Source: Bacteroidales bacterium
Lineage (GTDB): Bacteria; Bacteroidota; Bacteroidia; Bacteroidales; F082
Direction of reading: 5' to 3'
NCBI GenBank assembly: GCA_017460915.1
Contig: JAFUAA010000056.1
Span: forward strand, 1-42,247
DNA: 42,247 nucleotides
Below are positions 22,474 to 33,208 of this stretch, one piece after another (position 1 is the first letter of the stretch; every line of letters starts with the position of its first letter). Below the pieces are notes generated by a model. It was not told where the DNA came from and searched no databases. It saw nothing but the letters and a program-made list of their open reading frames with translations. Both the position numbers and the translations under genes were made by a program.

Positions 22474-24510
22474 ATGAATAATCAAGAGACTAACGGGGCT
22501 GGAAAGCAACCTAACCAGCCAGTTGATCCCAACCAACCCAATCAGCCGAACCCGAACCAGAAGGGCAAGAGACGCTTCAATTTCCTGTGGGTGTATGCCA
22601 TTTTGGCAATCGTCCTTATCGCGGTCAATTTCTTTGGCCGTGATTCCGTGTCTCCTCGGGAGGAAATTACGCAAGGTAAGTTGAAGGAGTTGCTGAAAAG
22701 CCAGGAAGTGGAGAAAATCGAGCTCGTCAACCATGAGGATGCCGAGATTTACCTCAATTCCAAGGGATTACACCACTATTTTCCCGAGGTGCAAACTGTT
22801 GGAGGTTCCACTTCCACACCCAATTACACCTATAAGATAGGCTCGTTGGATCGTTTCGAGGAGATGGTGGAGGATGCGCAGCAGGATGTATCCCAACCCG
22901 TGTACATCACCAACGTGAGACGCAACAATTGGGTTTCCGACATTTTGGCTTGGATTGTTCCTTTCGCCCTGCTCATCGTGTTCTACATCATCCTGATGCG
23001 CAGCATGGGACGTAGCATGGGCGGTGGTGCAGGTTCGATTTTCAACATTGGGAAGTCGCGGGCGCAGCTTTACGACAAGAACAATGGCACGGTCAACGTC
23101 ACCTTCAAGGACGTGGCCGGCTTGGAAGAAGCCAAGGTCGAGATTATGGAGGTCGTCGATTTCCTGAAGAATCCGGAAAAATACACCAAACTGGGCGGCA
23201 AGATTCCGAAGGGCGTGCTGCTGGTGGGCCCTCCCGGAACGGGTAAGACCTTGCTGGCCAAATCGGTGGCTGGTGAGGCCAATGTACCGTTTTTCAGCCT
23301 CTCGGGTTCCGACTTCGTGGAGATGTTCGTCGGTGTGGGCGCTTCGCGCGTCCGCGACCTGTTCAACAATGCCAAGTCGAAGGCACCGTGCATCATTTTC
23401 ATTGACGAAATCGATGCCATCGGTCGTGCCCGTGGCAAGAGCGCCATCACGGGAGGCAACGACGAGCGCGAAAGCACGCTGAACCAACTGCTCACCGAGA
23501 TGGACGGCTTCGGCACCAACTCGGGTGTTATCGTGTTGGCTGCCACCAACCGCGCCGACATTTTGGACAAGGCCCTGCTGCGTGCGGGTCGTTTCGACCG
23601 TCAGATTTACGTCGAGTTGCCCGACATCGTGGGTCGCAAGGAAATCTTCGAGGTGCACATGCGCAACCTGAAGCTCGATGCCGATGTCGACAAGGAGTTT
23701 TTGGCCAAGCAGACGCCAGGTTTCTCAGGTGCCGACATTGCCAACGTGTGTAACGAAGCCGCGCTGATGGCCGCACGCAAAGGCAAGGAAGTCATCAGCA
23801 AGCAGGACTTCCTCGATGCCGTCGACCGCATCATCGGTGGTCTGGAGAAGAAGAACAAGATCATCACCGCTGAGGAGAAGAAGGTCATCGCCTTCCACGA
23901 GGCGGGGCATGCCACCACGAGTTGGCTGCTGCAATATGCCCATCCTCTGGTCAAGGTGACCATCGTGCCGCGCGGCAAGTCGTTAGGCGCGGCATGGTAT
24001 CTGCCCGAGGAGCGTCAGATTACGACCAAGGAACAGATGTACCACGAAATGATTGCCACCTTGGGCGGTCGTGCTGCCGAGCAGGTGGTTTTCGGTCAAA
24101 TCTCAACGGGAGCCCTCTCCGACCTCGAAAAGGTGACCAAGCAGGCCTATGCCATGGTGACCTATTACGGCTTGGACGACGAAATCGGCAATTTGAGTTA
24201 TTATGACTCGACTGGGCAGCAGGACTATAGCTTCACTAAGCCTTACAGTGAAAAGACCGCCGAAACCATCGACCGCGAAGTCAGCAAGATGGTGGAACAG
24301 GCCTATCAGGAAGCCGTCAAGATCCTCACAGAGCATCGTGACGGCTTGACCCAATTGGCCAACAAGTTGATAGAAGAAGAGGTCATCTTTGGCGAGGATT
24401 TGGAAGTCATCTTCGGCAAACGTCCGTGGAGTAGCAAGGAAGAACTGCCCAAGGCGGAACCCGTCGCGCAAGTGGCTGAAGCGGAACAGGAAACGGAAAC
24501 TAATGCATAA
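22474..24510 (+). CDS. ftsH: ATP-dependent zinc metalloprotease FtsH
   Basis: A 678-residue membrane AAA protease. A Pro/Asn/Gln-rich cytosolic N-terminus (about 1-30) is followed by one membrane helix (about 34-52), a periplasmic domain, a second helix (about 150-172), and the AAA domain with Walker A GPPGTGKT at 252-259, Walker [12 protein letters not shown] and the second region of homology. The peptidase domain has the zinc site HEAGH (His475, Glu476, His479). FtsH forms hexamers in the inner membrane and degrades misfolded membrane proteins and short-lived regulators. The neighbours rsfS and the LUD protein match the order known in Bacteroidales. Confidence 0.97.
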   Translation: MNNQETNGAGKQPNQPVDPNQPNQPNPNQKGKRRFNFLWVYAILAIVLIAVNFFGRDSVSPREEITQGKLKELLKSQEVEKIELVNHEDAEIYLNSKGLHHYFPEVQTVGGSTSTPNYTYKIGSLDRFEEMVEDAQQDVSQPVYITNVRRNNWVSDILAWIVPFALLIVFYIILMRSMGRSMGGGAGSIFNIGKSRAQLYDKNNGTVNVTFKDVAGLEEAKVEIMEVVDFLKNPEKYTKLGGKIPKGVLLVGPPGTGKTLLAKSVAGEANVPFFSLSGSDFVEMFVGVGASRVRDLFNNAKSKAPCIIFIDEIDAIGRARGKSAITGGNDERESTLNQLLTEMDGFGTNSGVIVLAATNRADILDKALLRAGRFDRQIYVELPDIVGRKEIFEVHMRNLKLDADVDKEFLAKQTPGFSGADIANVCNEAALMAARKGKEVISKQDFLDAVDRIIGGLEKKNKIITAEEKKVIAFHEAGHATTSWLLQYAHPLVKVTIVPRGKSLGAAWYLPEERQITTKEQMYHEMIATLGGRAAEQVVFGQISTGALSDLEKVTKQAYAMVTYYGLDDEIGNLSYYDSTGQQDYSFTKPYSEKTAETIDREVSKMVEQAYQEAVKILTEHRDGLTQLANKLIEEEVIFGEDLEVIFGKRPWSSKEELPKAEPVAQVAEAEQETETNA

Positions 24511-24515
24511 AAGCC

Positions 24516-25190
24516 ATGGCTTGGGACAACAGAGGAGAAAACAAGGATGCCACTTTCAAGGAGCAGATGCTCGCCAAGGTGCGCAATGCCCTCATCGAGC
24601 GGCAGGAGGCTTTGTTTAAGGACATCGACCAGCGCACCGAGACTTGGGTGCCCATCAAAGAGGAGGACGGCACAGCCATCACCTTCGTGCAGAACTTCAA
24701 GGAGCATGGCGGCATCTTCGTTTATTTGGAGAGCGAGGCCGAGTTTGCCGAATGCATCAGGCAACTGGCGCCCGAGAACGGTTGGGAACCTTTGTGGTGC
24801 ACCAGCCCTGAAATGCAAACTTTACTGAACAAATACGGCATTCCGTATACCGAAAGCAAGGAACGCGAGCCCAAGCAAAAACTCGTCAGCCTGACTGGTT
24901 GCGAGTGCTTGGTGGCGCAAACAGGCAGCATTGTCCTTTCCGATGCCATGACGCGCACCCGCGAAGCCTATGCCTTGCCCGACATCCTCTTGGTGTTTGC
25001 CACCACGGAGCAAATCGTCCCAGGGATGCGCACGGCTTTCCAGACCGTCAAGCGGAAATATGCCAAGGACCGACCCTCGCAAATGACCATCATCACGGGG
25101 CCAAGCCGCACTACCGACATTGAGCAAGCCTTGGTCATCGGAGCCAGTGGCCTACGCCAGGTGGCGGTGTTTCTCGTGGATGAGGAATGA
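24516..25190 (+). CDS. LUD domain protein (LutC/YkgG-like)
   Basis: A 224-residue cytosolic protein starting 5 bp after ftsH. The LUD fold is shown by SLTGCECLVAQTGSIVLSD in the middle and the C-terminal MTIITGPSRTTDIEQALVIG, which matches the GPSxTaDIE motif of the family. LutC is part of the lactate oxidation complex LutABC, but no lutA or lutB is present here. This ftsH-linked single-copy form is common in Bacteroidales and its role is not established. Confidence 0.85.
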   Translation: MAWDNRGENKDATFKEQMLAKVRNALIERQEALFKDIDQRTETWVPIKEEDGTAITFVQNFKEHGGIFVYLESEAEFAECIRQLAPENGWEPLWCTSPEMQTLLNKYGIPYTESKEREPKQKLVSLTGCECLVAQTGSIVLSDAMTRTREAYALPDILLVFATTEQIVPGMRTAFQTVKRKYAKDRPSQMTIITGPSRTTDIEQALVIGASGLRQVAVFLVDEE

Positions 25191-25238
25191 TGGCCAATTT
25201 GTCCGAAACGAAAAAAATGCGGTTTAGATAATGTTTTC

Positions 25239-25268
25239 TTGTTCGAAATATTTTCTTCTGTATTTTTG
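25239..25268 (+). promoter_or_regulatory. Promoter of the decayed lipoprotein gene
   Basis: TTG at 25239-25241 and TATTTTTG at 25261-25268, 19 bp apart, are a textbook Bacteroidota pair. The first ATG is at 25281. The promoter looks intact although the gene is not. Confidence 0.65.
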
Positions 25269-25280
25269 CGGCATATAAAT

Positions 25281-25982
25281 ATGTCTGCCATGAAAAGAAT
25301 ATCCGTCTTGCATTGCATTTGCTTGTCGTTTTTGTTCCACGCTTGCTCCACTGATGTCGACCTTTACGCCGATTACAAAGAGGTTCCCGTTATCTACTGA
25401 GTGCTTGATGCGTGGGCCGACTCTAATTTTATCAAGATTACCCGCGCTTTTTATGTGGAGGGCGACCCATATGAATCGGCCCTTAATCTTGATTCGAGCA
25501 ACTATTCCGGTAAACACGATGCTCGGCTCATCGAATACTGCAACGGCGATTTCGTCCGCGAGATTGTCCTTGACACCCTCACTATCCATGACAAGATTGA
25601 CGGGATTTTTTATGCGCCTTCGCAGAAGGTGTATTATACGACTGAAAGACTGCCGCTTAACGATAAGAACACGAAATACATCTATGATTTGAAGGTGGAT
25701 TTCCCCAATCAAACCATAAATACGCATGCGGACCTTGTTGGCGACGCAGGCTTTGAAGTGCAGAGTTTGGGCTTGAACTTCTCGAAGCAGTATATTGGCG
25801 CTGTTTCGAGGCGTTTTTTGTTCCATCCGGCCATCAATGCGGCTTCATCCGATGTCAGTTTGGCCTTCACCTATAAGGAATTGCGCACTCCCGACGGCAA
25901 TACGGTGCCTCGCAGAATGGAGTGGAAGGAGGGCACGTTTCAGATGATGAATTGGTTGCCTATTATTTCAATGTATCGATAA
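25281..25982 (+). pseudogene. Broken lipoprotein gene with in-frame TGA, frameshift and lost 3' end
   Basis: From ATG 25290 (or 25281 in frame) a lipoprotein signal is read, ending at HACS, then DVDLYADYKEVPVIY, a TGA at 25398-25400, and without change of frame VLDAWADSNFIKITRAFYVEGD. The frame then continues to 25982. The stop falls where small residues such as Gly are expected in VIYGLLD-like sequences; one base change (GGA to TGA) would explain it. Near 25940 the better protein sequence moves to another frame (DDELVAYYFNVSI), suggesting a 1-base deletion. That frame then runs into the 3' end of moxR, so the C-terminus is missing. TGA is a normal stop elsewhere in the window, so recoding is unlikely. 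I recognise a Bacteroidales surface lipoprotein but not a named family. Confidence 0.75.
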
Positions 25983-26928
25983 TCTGTTCAATGCTGACGC
26001 CCTCCGCTTCAGCCGTGTAGTTCCTGATGATGCGGTGGCGCAAAATCGGGATGGCGACGCGTTGCACGTCCTCGATGTCGGGCGAGTACTTGCCCGTCAG
26101 CAGGGCGTTGGCTTTGGCTCCAATGATGAGGTATTGCGAGGCACGCGGACCTGCTCCCCAGCTGAGGTAACGGTTGGCCCACTCGTGGGCTTTCGCGGTG
26201 TGCGGCCGGGTCTTGGCCACCAAGTTCACTGCATATTCGTAGACGTTGTCGGGCACAGGCACGCGGCACACCAGCTGTTGGAAATAAAGGATTTCGTCGG
26301 GCGAAAGCACGGCGTTGACCTCGGTCACCTTTCCTGCGGTGGTGTTCTTCACGATGTCGATTTCCTCGTCATAGGAAGGGTAGTCGAGCATGAGGTTGAA
26401 CATGAAACGGTCCAACTGGGCCTCGGGCAGGGGATAGGTGCCTTCCTGCTCGATGGGGTTTTGCGTGGCCAGCACGAAAAACGGCTCTTGCAGCTTGTAG
26501 GTCTTGCCCGAAACGGTGATGCTCTTTTCCTGCATGGCTTCGAGCAGGGCGGCCTGCGTCTTGGGCGGCGTGCGGTTGATTTCGTCGGCCAAGACGATGT
26601 TGGCGAAAACGGGGCCCTTGATGAACTTGAACTGCCGCGACTCATCCAGAATCTCCGTGCCCACGATGTCGGAAGGCATCAGGTCGGGGGTGAACTGGAT
26701 GCGGCTGAAGCTCAACCCCAAAGCCTTTCCTATGGTGTTGACCAACAAGGTTTTGGCCAATCCAGGTACGCCTACGAGTAGCACATGGCCTTGACAGAAA
26801 ATGGACAATAGGGTGTCGTGGATGATGTCGTGTTGTCCGACAATCACTTTCCCGATTTCCTTGCGGAGACTTTCATATTTCTCGACCAATGCCTTGGCAC
26901 CGTCGACATCTGATGCATAGTTTGTCAT
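25963..26928 (-). CDS. MoxR family AAA ATPase
   Basis: A 321-residue protein starting at ATG 26928, which overlaps the stop of the upstream surA gene (ATGA). Walker A is GVPGLAKT, followed by the MoxR-typical LSFSRIQFTPDLMPSDI, Walker B VLADEINRTPPKTQAAL, and sensor ATQNPIEQEGTYPLPEAQ. MoxR ATPases act as chaperones that assemble or activate protein complexes, usually with a DUF58 protein and vWA (Bat) proteins encoded next to them. None of these follows here; the next gene is on the other strand. It is the last gene of the guaB operon. Its 3' end overlaps the broken lipoprotein gene by 20 bp in convergent orientation. Confidence 0.93.
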   Translation of the reverse strand: MTNYASDVDGAKALVEKYESLRKEIGKVIVGQHDIIHDTLLSIFCQGHVLLVGVPGLAKTLLVNTIGKALGLSFSRIQFTPDLMPSDIVGTEILDESRQFKFIKGPVFANIVLADEINRTPPKTQAALLEAMQEKSITVSGKTYKLQEPFFVLATQNPIEQEGTYPLPEAQLDRFMFNLMLDYPSYDEEIDIVKNTTAGKVTEVNAVLSPDEILYFQQLVCRVPVPDNVYEYAVNLVAKTRPHTAKAHEWANRYLSWGAGPRASQYLIIGAKANALLTGKYSPDIEDVQRVAIPILRHRIIRNYTAEAEGVSIEQIIDTLK

Positions 26929-28304
26929 TGAATGTTCCAATCGTAATAAAAGTTGCTGTTCTTGTAAGCGTCGTCAAGGTGGATATAGGCTTTGGCAGCC
27001 TTGCTGCTCACCCATTTGCCGATGGCTTCTTGGCGTTTTTGGCCCAAGGCCCAGTTTTGAATGAGGTTGTAGTCGTCCTTCAGGTTGGCTTGATGGGCCT
27101 CCGTCTTGCGTTTGACCATGATGAGGCGGAAGGCATCGGTGTTGTCGTTGGTGGTCATCGGGAGCGGGTCGCTCAGTTCGTCCACTTCGAGGCGGCTGAT
27201 GACGAATGCCAGGTTCTTGTATTCGGGATAGCTCTGTTCAAATTCCTGCATATCCCTGAGGCTCATCCAGTTGCCACCCGTTGCGGCATTGGTGAGGTAG
27301 CCGCCGTTGCTCTTCGAGTCGTCGTCGCTGTATTTCTTGCAAGCCTCTTCGAAGGTCATGTCGCCGTTGCGGATGAGCTGGGCCACCGAGTCGAGTTGGT
27401 TTTGTGCTTTCTCCAAGGCTTCAACGGGCACCTTGGCTGTGAGCAGGATGTGGCGGCAGTTGACAGTCTCGTCTTTTCGTTCAATGAGTTGGATGATGTG
27501 GAAACCGAACTGGGTTTCCACCACGTCGGAGATTTCGCCATCGCGGAGGTTGAAGGCCACGTTTTCGAATTCGGTGGCCCATACGCCTCTTCCGGTCAGT
27601 CCGAGTTCACCACCTTGACGGGCTGAGCCTGGGTCTTCGGAGTAGAGGATGGCCATGGTGGCAAAGCTGCTTTCGCCTTCGAGGATGCGCTTACGCATTT
27701 GGTAGAGGCGCTCTTTCACCTGCAACTTCTCGTCGAGGCTGACGGGCGGGCGCTTCACGATTTGCACGATCTCGAACTCGGGGTCGATGGTCGGGAGGCT
27801 GTCTTTCGGGATGTCGCGGAAGAAGTTCTTCACTTCGTTAGGCGTCACTACCACGTTCTTCATGATTTTGGCTTGCACTTGTTCTTGCAGCATCTGGTCT
27901 TTCGCGGCTTGGCGCACCTCGTCCTTGATTTCCGCCATGGTCTTCCCGAACAATGACTCAAGTTTTTCTTGCGACCCGTAACGGCTCACAATCATTTGGA
28001 TCTTGCGGTTCAGTTCGGCCTCCACTTGCTCGTCGGTGACGGTGATGCTGTCCATCTCTGCTTGGTTGAGCATGAGTTTTTGGAGCAACAGCTCTTCAAG
28101 GATGTGGGCACGCATTTCTTGCCCTGTGCCTTCGGTCAAGCCTTGCAGCCTGTATTGGATGTATTGGTTTTCGATGTCCGATTGCAGGACGATGTTCTTT
28201 CCGACCACGGCCACCACCTTGTCAACCACCTGAGGCTGACTGTTTTGGGCCATCATCGGCAGAACCAAAAGCAGTAGTGCTATGACAATCCAGTTTCTTT
28301 TCAT
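26925..28304 (-). CDS. surA: SurA-like periplasmic peptidyl-prolyl isomerase/chaperone
   Basis: A 459-residue secreted protein. A signal peptide (MKRNWIVIALLLLVLPMMAQ) is followed by a SurA N-terminal helical domain starting VVDKVVAVVGKNIVLQSDIE, then two parvulin-like domains: about 175-275 (FEIVQIVKRPP ... GELGLTGRG ... TQFGFHIIQLIERK) and about 280-385 (CRHILLTAKVP ... SDDDSKSNGG). SurA escorts outer-membrane proteins through the periplasm. It is the last of three related genes in this operon and is translationally coupled to moxR by an ATGA overlap. Confidence 0.92.
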   Translation of the reverse strand: MKRNWIVIALLLLVLPMMAQNSQPQVVDKVVAVVGKNIVLQSDIENQYIQYRLQGLTEGTGQEMRAHILEELLLQKLMLNQAEMDSITVTDEQVEAELNRKIQMIVSRYGSQEKLESLFGKTMAEIKDEVRQAAKDQMLQEQVQAKIMKNVVVTPNEVKNFFRDIPKDSLPTIDPEFEIVQIVKRPPVSLDEKLQVKERLYQMRKRILEGESSFATMAILYSEDPGSARQGGELGLTGRGVWATEFENVAFNLRDGEISDVVETQFGFHIIQLIERKDETVNCRHILLTAKVPVEALEKAQNQLDSVAQLIRNGDMTFEEACKKYSDDDSKSNGGYLTNAATGGNWMSLRDMQEFEQSYPEYKNLAFVISRLEVDELSDPLPMTTNDNTDAFRLIMVKRKTEAHQANLKDDYNLIQNWALGQKRQEAIGKWVSSKAAKAYIHLDDAYKNSNFYYDWNIQ

Positions 28305-28330
28305 ATCTAAAATTCAAAATTCTCAATTCT

Positions 28331-29209
28331 TCATTCCGCATTCAAAGAAGGTGCTCCCACATACACTTCAAAAGCCCGTTCCTTCTTCGCCTTCTCGTAG
28401 ACCGAGTTCCGCATCTTTTCGATGAGCGCTTGTTTCCGTTGCGCCAAAATGATGCTTTTGATGTTGTCGCGTTCCATCTCCAGCGGCGAGATGCTTTCCT
28501 CCAAGAGGTAATCCACGAAGCGCACCATGTAGGTGTAGTCGTTCATGTCGAAGCGAACGAACTTGTTCTTCTTCAGGAAACTCTCCGCATTGAAGATTTC
28601 GATGGGCACGATGTTGGTCAGTTCGTCCAAGCGCATCCAATGATCCACGTCCAAATAGCTTTTTACGGCGTAGTAAGTCGCTTGAACATCGATGTTTTGC
28701 AAGATGAGCGTGTCGCGGTCGCTCATCAGCTTCCAGAAAAGATCTTTTTGCTCGCAGTCCTCGTTGAGGATAACGTAAGCCACCCTCACCATCGTATTGC
28801 GCAGTTGGAAATTCTCTTTGTTTTGTTCGTAAAAGACCTCGATTTCGTCCTCGCTGACGATAGTGTCCAGCTTCTGGTTGATGAGTTGGCTCTCGTAAGC
28901 ATAGATGACCAGCGAGTTGCGGTATTCCTCCATCTGTTTCTTGAGGTCGAGGTCCTCTTTGTTGAGGTTGTTTTCGGCTTGGTGGATGAGCACCTGCCGC
29001 TTGACCCACGAGTCGATGAAGTTGCTGACGAGTTGGATGCTGTCCATGATGGTGGCGTTCTCGGGCACAATCCCTTTGAGGTCCGACTCATAGAGATATT
29101 TGCCGTAGCATTCCGCCAGCACGACTTCCTTTGAGCTTTTCTCAAAGTAATCGCAGCCTGTCAGCAACAACAGGAAATAGGCACCGATGACGAGGCTCAA
29201 TCGCTTCAT
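28331..29209 (-). CDS. SurA-like lipoprotein lacking a parvulin domain
   Basis: A 292-residue lipoprotein with lipobox LLLTGC (Cys19). The sequence is a helical chaperone core like the N-terminal part of SurA/PpiD: FIDSWVKRQVLIHQAENNLNKEDLDLKKQMEEYRNSL, of which the key part is WVKRQVLIHQAE. A short linker region follows where the isomerase domain should lie (DEIEVFYEQNKENFQL, then YVILNEDC), without recognisable parvulin catalytic residues, and then a C-terminal helix. The start overlaps the stop of the preceding isomerase gene (ATGA), so the two are made together. A holdase role at the membrane is inferred. Confidence 0.8.
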   Translation of the reverse strand: MKRLSLVIGAYFLLLLTGCDYFEKSSKEVVLAECYGKYLYESDLKGIVPENATIMDSIQLVSNFIDSWVKRQVLIHQAENNLNKEDLDLKKQMEEYRNSLVIYAYESQLINQKLDTIVSEDEIEVFYEQNKENFQLRNTMVRVAYVILNEDCEQKDLFWKLMSDRDTLILQNIDVQATYYAVKSYLDVDHWMRLDELTNIVPIEIFNAESFLKKNKFVRFDMNDYTYMVRFVDYLLEESISPLEMERDNIKSIILAQRKQALIEKMRNSVYEKAKKERAFEVYVGAPSLNAE

Positions 29210-31221
29210 TTATACATCTTTCTGACCTTGTCGAGCACTTTCTCGTTGATGACGACGGGATACTTGTCCTTCAAGGCCTTCACCCATTTTTGCTCCAGCT
29301 CCACTTGGTAGTCGGAGGTGACGAGGCCGCGAGCTTCCTTGAGTGTCTTGGGTTCGGGCTTGCGCAGTTCGCGGATGCAAACGATGACCGTGCTTTGGTC
29401 GACTGACGAAGGAATCTCGTTCCTCTCGCCGACTTTCCATTCGGTTTGGTCGACATATTGGTTATCGCCTTTTTGGTAATAGCCCTTGCGCACGAAAGCA
29501 TAGCCGATGGAGTCGCGCTGGATGGCACTCCGAAGGCTGTCGAGCTCAATGCCGCTGTCGAGCAGGGCCTTCACCTTGGGCAGCGATTCGGTGCGCGTCA
29601 CGGTAATGATGGAGGCATAAACGCGGTCGCTCCACATGTATCTGGAGGCGTTGCGTTCGTGGAACTCTTGCAGGCCGAGGGTGTCTTTCACGGCCTTGTC
29701 CCACACTTCGCGGTCCATCAGGTCGAAGAGCATGATGCCTTCCTTGTATTCTTGCACCAACGACTTGAACTCGGGGTATTTGTCCTCCAAATGTGCGTCG
29801 GCGTAATTCATCGCGGTTTCGTTGGAGAAGGCTTCATAGAGTTGGTAGGCGTAAGTGCCTGGCGTGACGTATTTTTGCTGCGTCATGTTGTCAGTGATAT
29901 ATTGCACGAAGTCGCTCACCTTGGTGGGTTTGCCTTCCAGAGTGAACAGCACGGCGTTCATGTCGGCCTCGGGCGAAGGCTGGTAGGCTTTGCGCAGGAT
30001 GGTGCTGTCGACGGTGGCGATGAAGGTTTCCACGTTCTTGTCGTTTTGCTTGAACTTGTATTCCTTTTTCACCTGTTTGAGCACGATTTCCTCCGACTTC
30101 TTCGAGCGCATGTCTTTCTCTATGCGTTCGGCCAAGCCTTTGGATTCTTTCTCGAAGCTCCCGACACCCGACTTGTTCAACATCTTGATGATGTGGTAGC
30201 CGTACATGGTGCGGACGGGCTTTGCGATTTCGTTGATTTCCAATGATTTGCAAACCTCAATGAATTCAGGGACGATGCGGCTCACCGTGAAGGTGCTCAA
30301 AGTGCCGTTGCTCGACACCGTACCTCTGTCATCCGAGTATTGTTTGACCATTTCGTTCCAGTTCTTGCCGTTTTGGGCCATCAGTTCGTTGTAGATGTTG
30401 TCGGCCTTCAGTTTCGTTTCTGTTTCGTCCTCTTCAGGAGCGTCGTAGGGCAGCTGTAGGAAGATGTGGGCGGCTTGGATGCTGCCCATGGCATCGGTCA
30501 CGCTTTGCACCTTAATAATGTGGTAGCCGAAATCGCTGCGCACGGGCATCGAGATTTCGTCAGGCTTGGTGTTGTAGGCGCCAGTTTCGAAAGGGTAGAC
30601 CATGTCGAAAACGGTGAAATAGCCGAGGTCGCCATGGTTGCCTGGACGGGCTGGGGCCTGCTCGGTGGCTTTCGTGTCCTTGGCCGACGGGTCTTCCGAG
30701 TACTTGACGGCCAGTTCACCGAAATCTTCACCCTTGAGGGCTTTCTTGCGGATGTCCATGGCCTTGTTGTAAGCCTTCAACGTATCCGACGGCACGGCGT
30801 TCTTGTCGCAGCGGATGAGGATGTGCGAGGCGCGGATGTCCTTGAGTTTGCGTTGATAAGCTTCTTGCAACAACTCGTCGGTGATGTCGTCGCTGCTGAG
30901 GAAAGGCTTGGCCAGTTGTTTGCGATAGCCAGCCAGCTCTTTTTGGAACTTGGCACTGGTGTCGAGTTTGAGGCTCTCGGCTTCCATCACTTTCATGCGG
31001 AAGGTGGTGAAAAGGTCGAGGTATTCGTCAACCGACTTCTTTTCTATGACGTCGCTCTTCAGGTTGTTTTTGTAGTAGACATCGGTAAATTCCTTCACCG
31101 TGACCGCATGGTCGCCGATGGTCATCAACACTTCCTTGTCGAGTTTTGATTGGGCGTTGGCGAAAGCTGTTGGCAGTATCAAGGTGGCCAACACAAATGT
31201 TTTCAATAAGTTAATCTTCAT
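29206..31221 (-). CDS. Two-domain parvulin peptidyl-prolyl isomerase (PpiC/PpiD-like)
   Basis: A 671-residue secreted protein. The signal peptide ends at FANAQ. A helical N-terminal domain is followed by two parvulin domains: about 130-240 (IRASHILIRCDK, HGDLGYFTVFDMVYPFE, SDFGYHIIKVQ) and about 245-350 (IQAAHIFLQLP, TVSSNGTLSTFTVSRIVPEF, TMYGYHIIKML). A long C-terminal helical half resembles PpiD-type chaperones. It acts on proteins crossing the periplasm. In Bacteroidales this gene is a regular neighbour of surA. Gap to the upstream unknown gene is 22 bp. Confidence 0.9.
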   Translation of the reverse strand: MKINLLKTFVLATLILPTAFANAQSKLDKEVLMTIGDHAVTVKEFTDVYYKNNLKSDVIEKKSVDEYLDLFTTFRMKVMEAESLKLDTSAKFQKELAGYRKQLAKPFLSSDDITDELLQEAYQRKLKDIRASHILIRCDKNAVPSDTLKAYNKAMDIRKKALKGEDFGELAVKYSEDPSAKDTKATEQAPARPGNHGDLGYFTVFDMVYPFETGAYNTKPDEISMPVRSDFGYHIIKVQSVTDAMGSIQAAHIFLQLPYDAPEEDETETKLKADNIYNELMAQNGKNWNEMVKQYSDDRGTVSSNGTLSTFTVSRIVPEFIEVCKSLEINEIAKPVRTMYGYHIIKMLNKSGVGSFEKESKGLAERIEKDMRSKKSEEIVLKQVKKEYKFKQNDKNVETFIATVDSTILRKAYQPSPEADMNAVLFTLEGKPTKVSDFVQYITDNMTQQKYVTPGTYAYQLYEAFSNETAMNYADAHLEDKYPEFKSLVQEYKEGIMLFDLMDREVWDKAVKDTLGLQEFHERNASRYMWSDRVYASIITVTRTESLPKVKALLDSGIELDSLRSAIQRDSIGYAFVRKGYYQKGDNQYVDQTEWKVGERNEIPSSVDQSTVIVCIRELRKPEPKTLKEARGLVTSDYQVELEQKWVKALKDKYPVVINEKVLDKVRKMYK

Positions 31222-31243
31222 GTTCTGGTATTTTTATTTGTTT

Positions 31244-31657
31244 TTATATTTGTCTTAAAGCGCCTTCCACTTCGAGGCCTTCATCGGTGACGTGCAGGTC
31301 GCGGATGTCAATCTTCTCAAAGACCGTCTTCACCTGCTCGATTTCGCCGAGATGGAGCAACAGGAGGCTGTCGGGGCGTTTTTCGATGAGTCCTTCCGGA
31401 ATCTTGTTTTTCAATAGGTTGAGTACGGTCGTAAGCATCGTGTCGGTACCCATGCCAGCGACAAGTTGCACAAGCAAGTCGCTGCCAGTCAATTCCTTGA
31501 TAATCAAGTTGGCCGAGATGTCTTTTTTGATGAAACCCAAGTTGAGCGGATAGGTCACTTTCACCGTTTTGGAGTCAACAAAAGCGAACGATAAGGCTTG
31601 GTTGGCCTTTTCGGCAACGATGTTTTGCAGCTCGGGGAACGAAATGGAGGCTTTCAT
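31244..31657 (-). CDS. Conserved hypothetical protein between guaB and the isomerases
   Basis: A 137-residue protein, no signal peptide or membrane segment, starting 1 bp after the guaB stop. The sequence alternates strands and helices (SISFPELQNIVAEKANQALSF; TDTMLTTVLNLLKNKIPEGL; DIRDLHVTDEGLEVEG). The last part, with FEKIDIRDLHVTDEGLEVE, resembles a lipid- or ligand-binding beta layer, but I do not recognise a family. The tight spacing on both sides shows that it belongs to the operon. Cytoplasmic location is likely. Confidence 0.7.
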   Translation of the reverse strand: MKASISFPELQNIVAEKANQALSFAFVDSKTVKVTYPLNLGFIKKDISANLIIKELTGSDLLVQLVAGMGTDTMLTTVLNLLKNKIPEGLIEKRPDSLLLLHLGEIEQVKTVFEKIDIRDLHVTDEGLEVEGALRQI

Positions 31658-31658
31658 G

Positions 31659-33143
<1,485 letters not shown>

Positions 33144-33154
33144 TTATTAATCGG

Positions 33155-33162
33155 CAAAAATA
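33155..33162 (-). promoter_or_regulatory. -7 promoter element of the guaB operon
   Basis: On the minus strand the sequence reads TATTTTTG followed by CC, a perfect -7 match 24 bp before the guaB ATG. Confidence 0.6.
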
Positions 33163-33208
33163 CGGAAAAAATTGATTGGTTCGACGACTGGGGCAAAAAA
33201 CTTCCTTG

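Noticed and set aside
25398-25400. TGA read as glycine or selenocysteine in the lipoprotein gene
   Set aside because: TGA ends many intact genes in this window, for example at 810, 4280 and 11189. There is no selenocysteine hairpin that I can see, and the gene carries further damage downstream.
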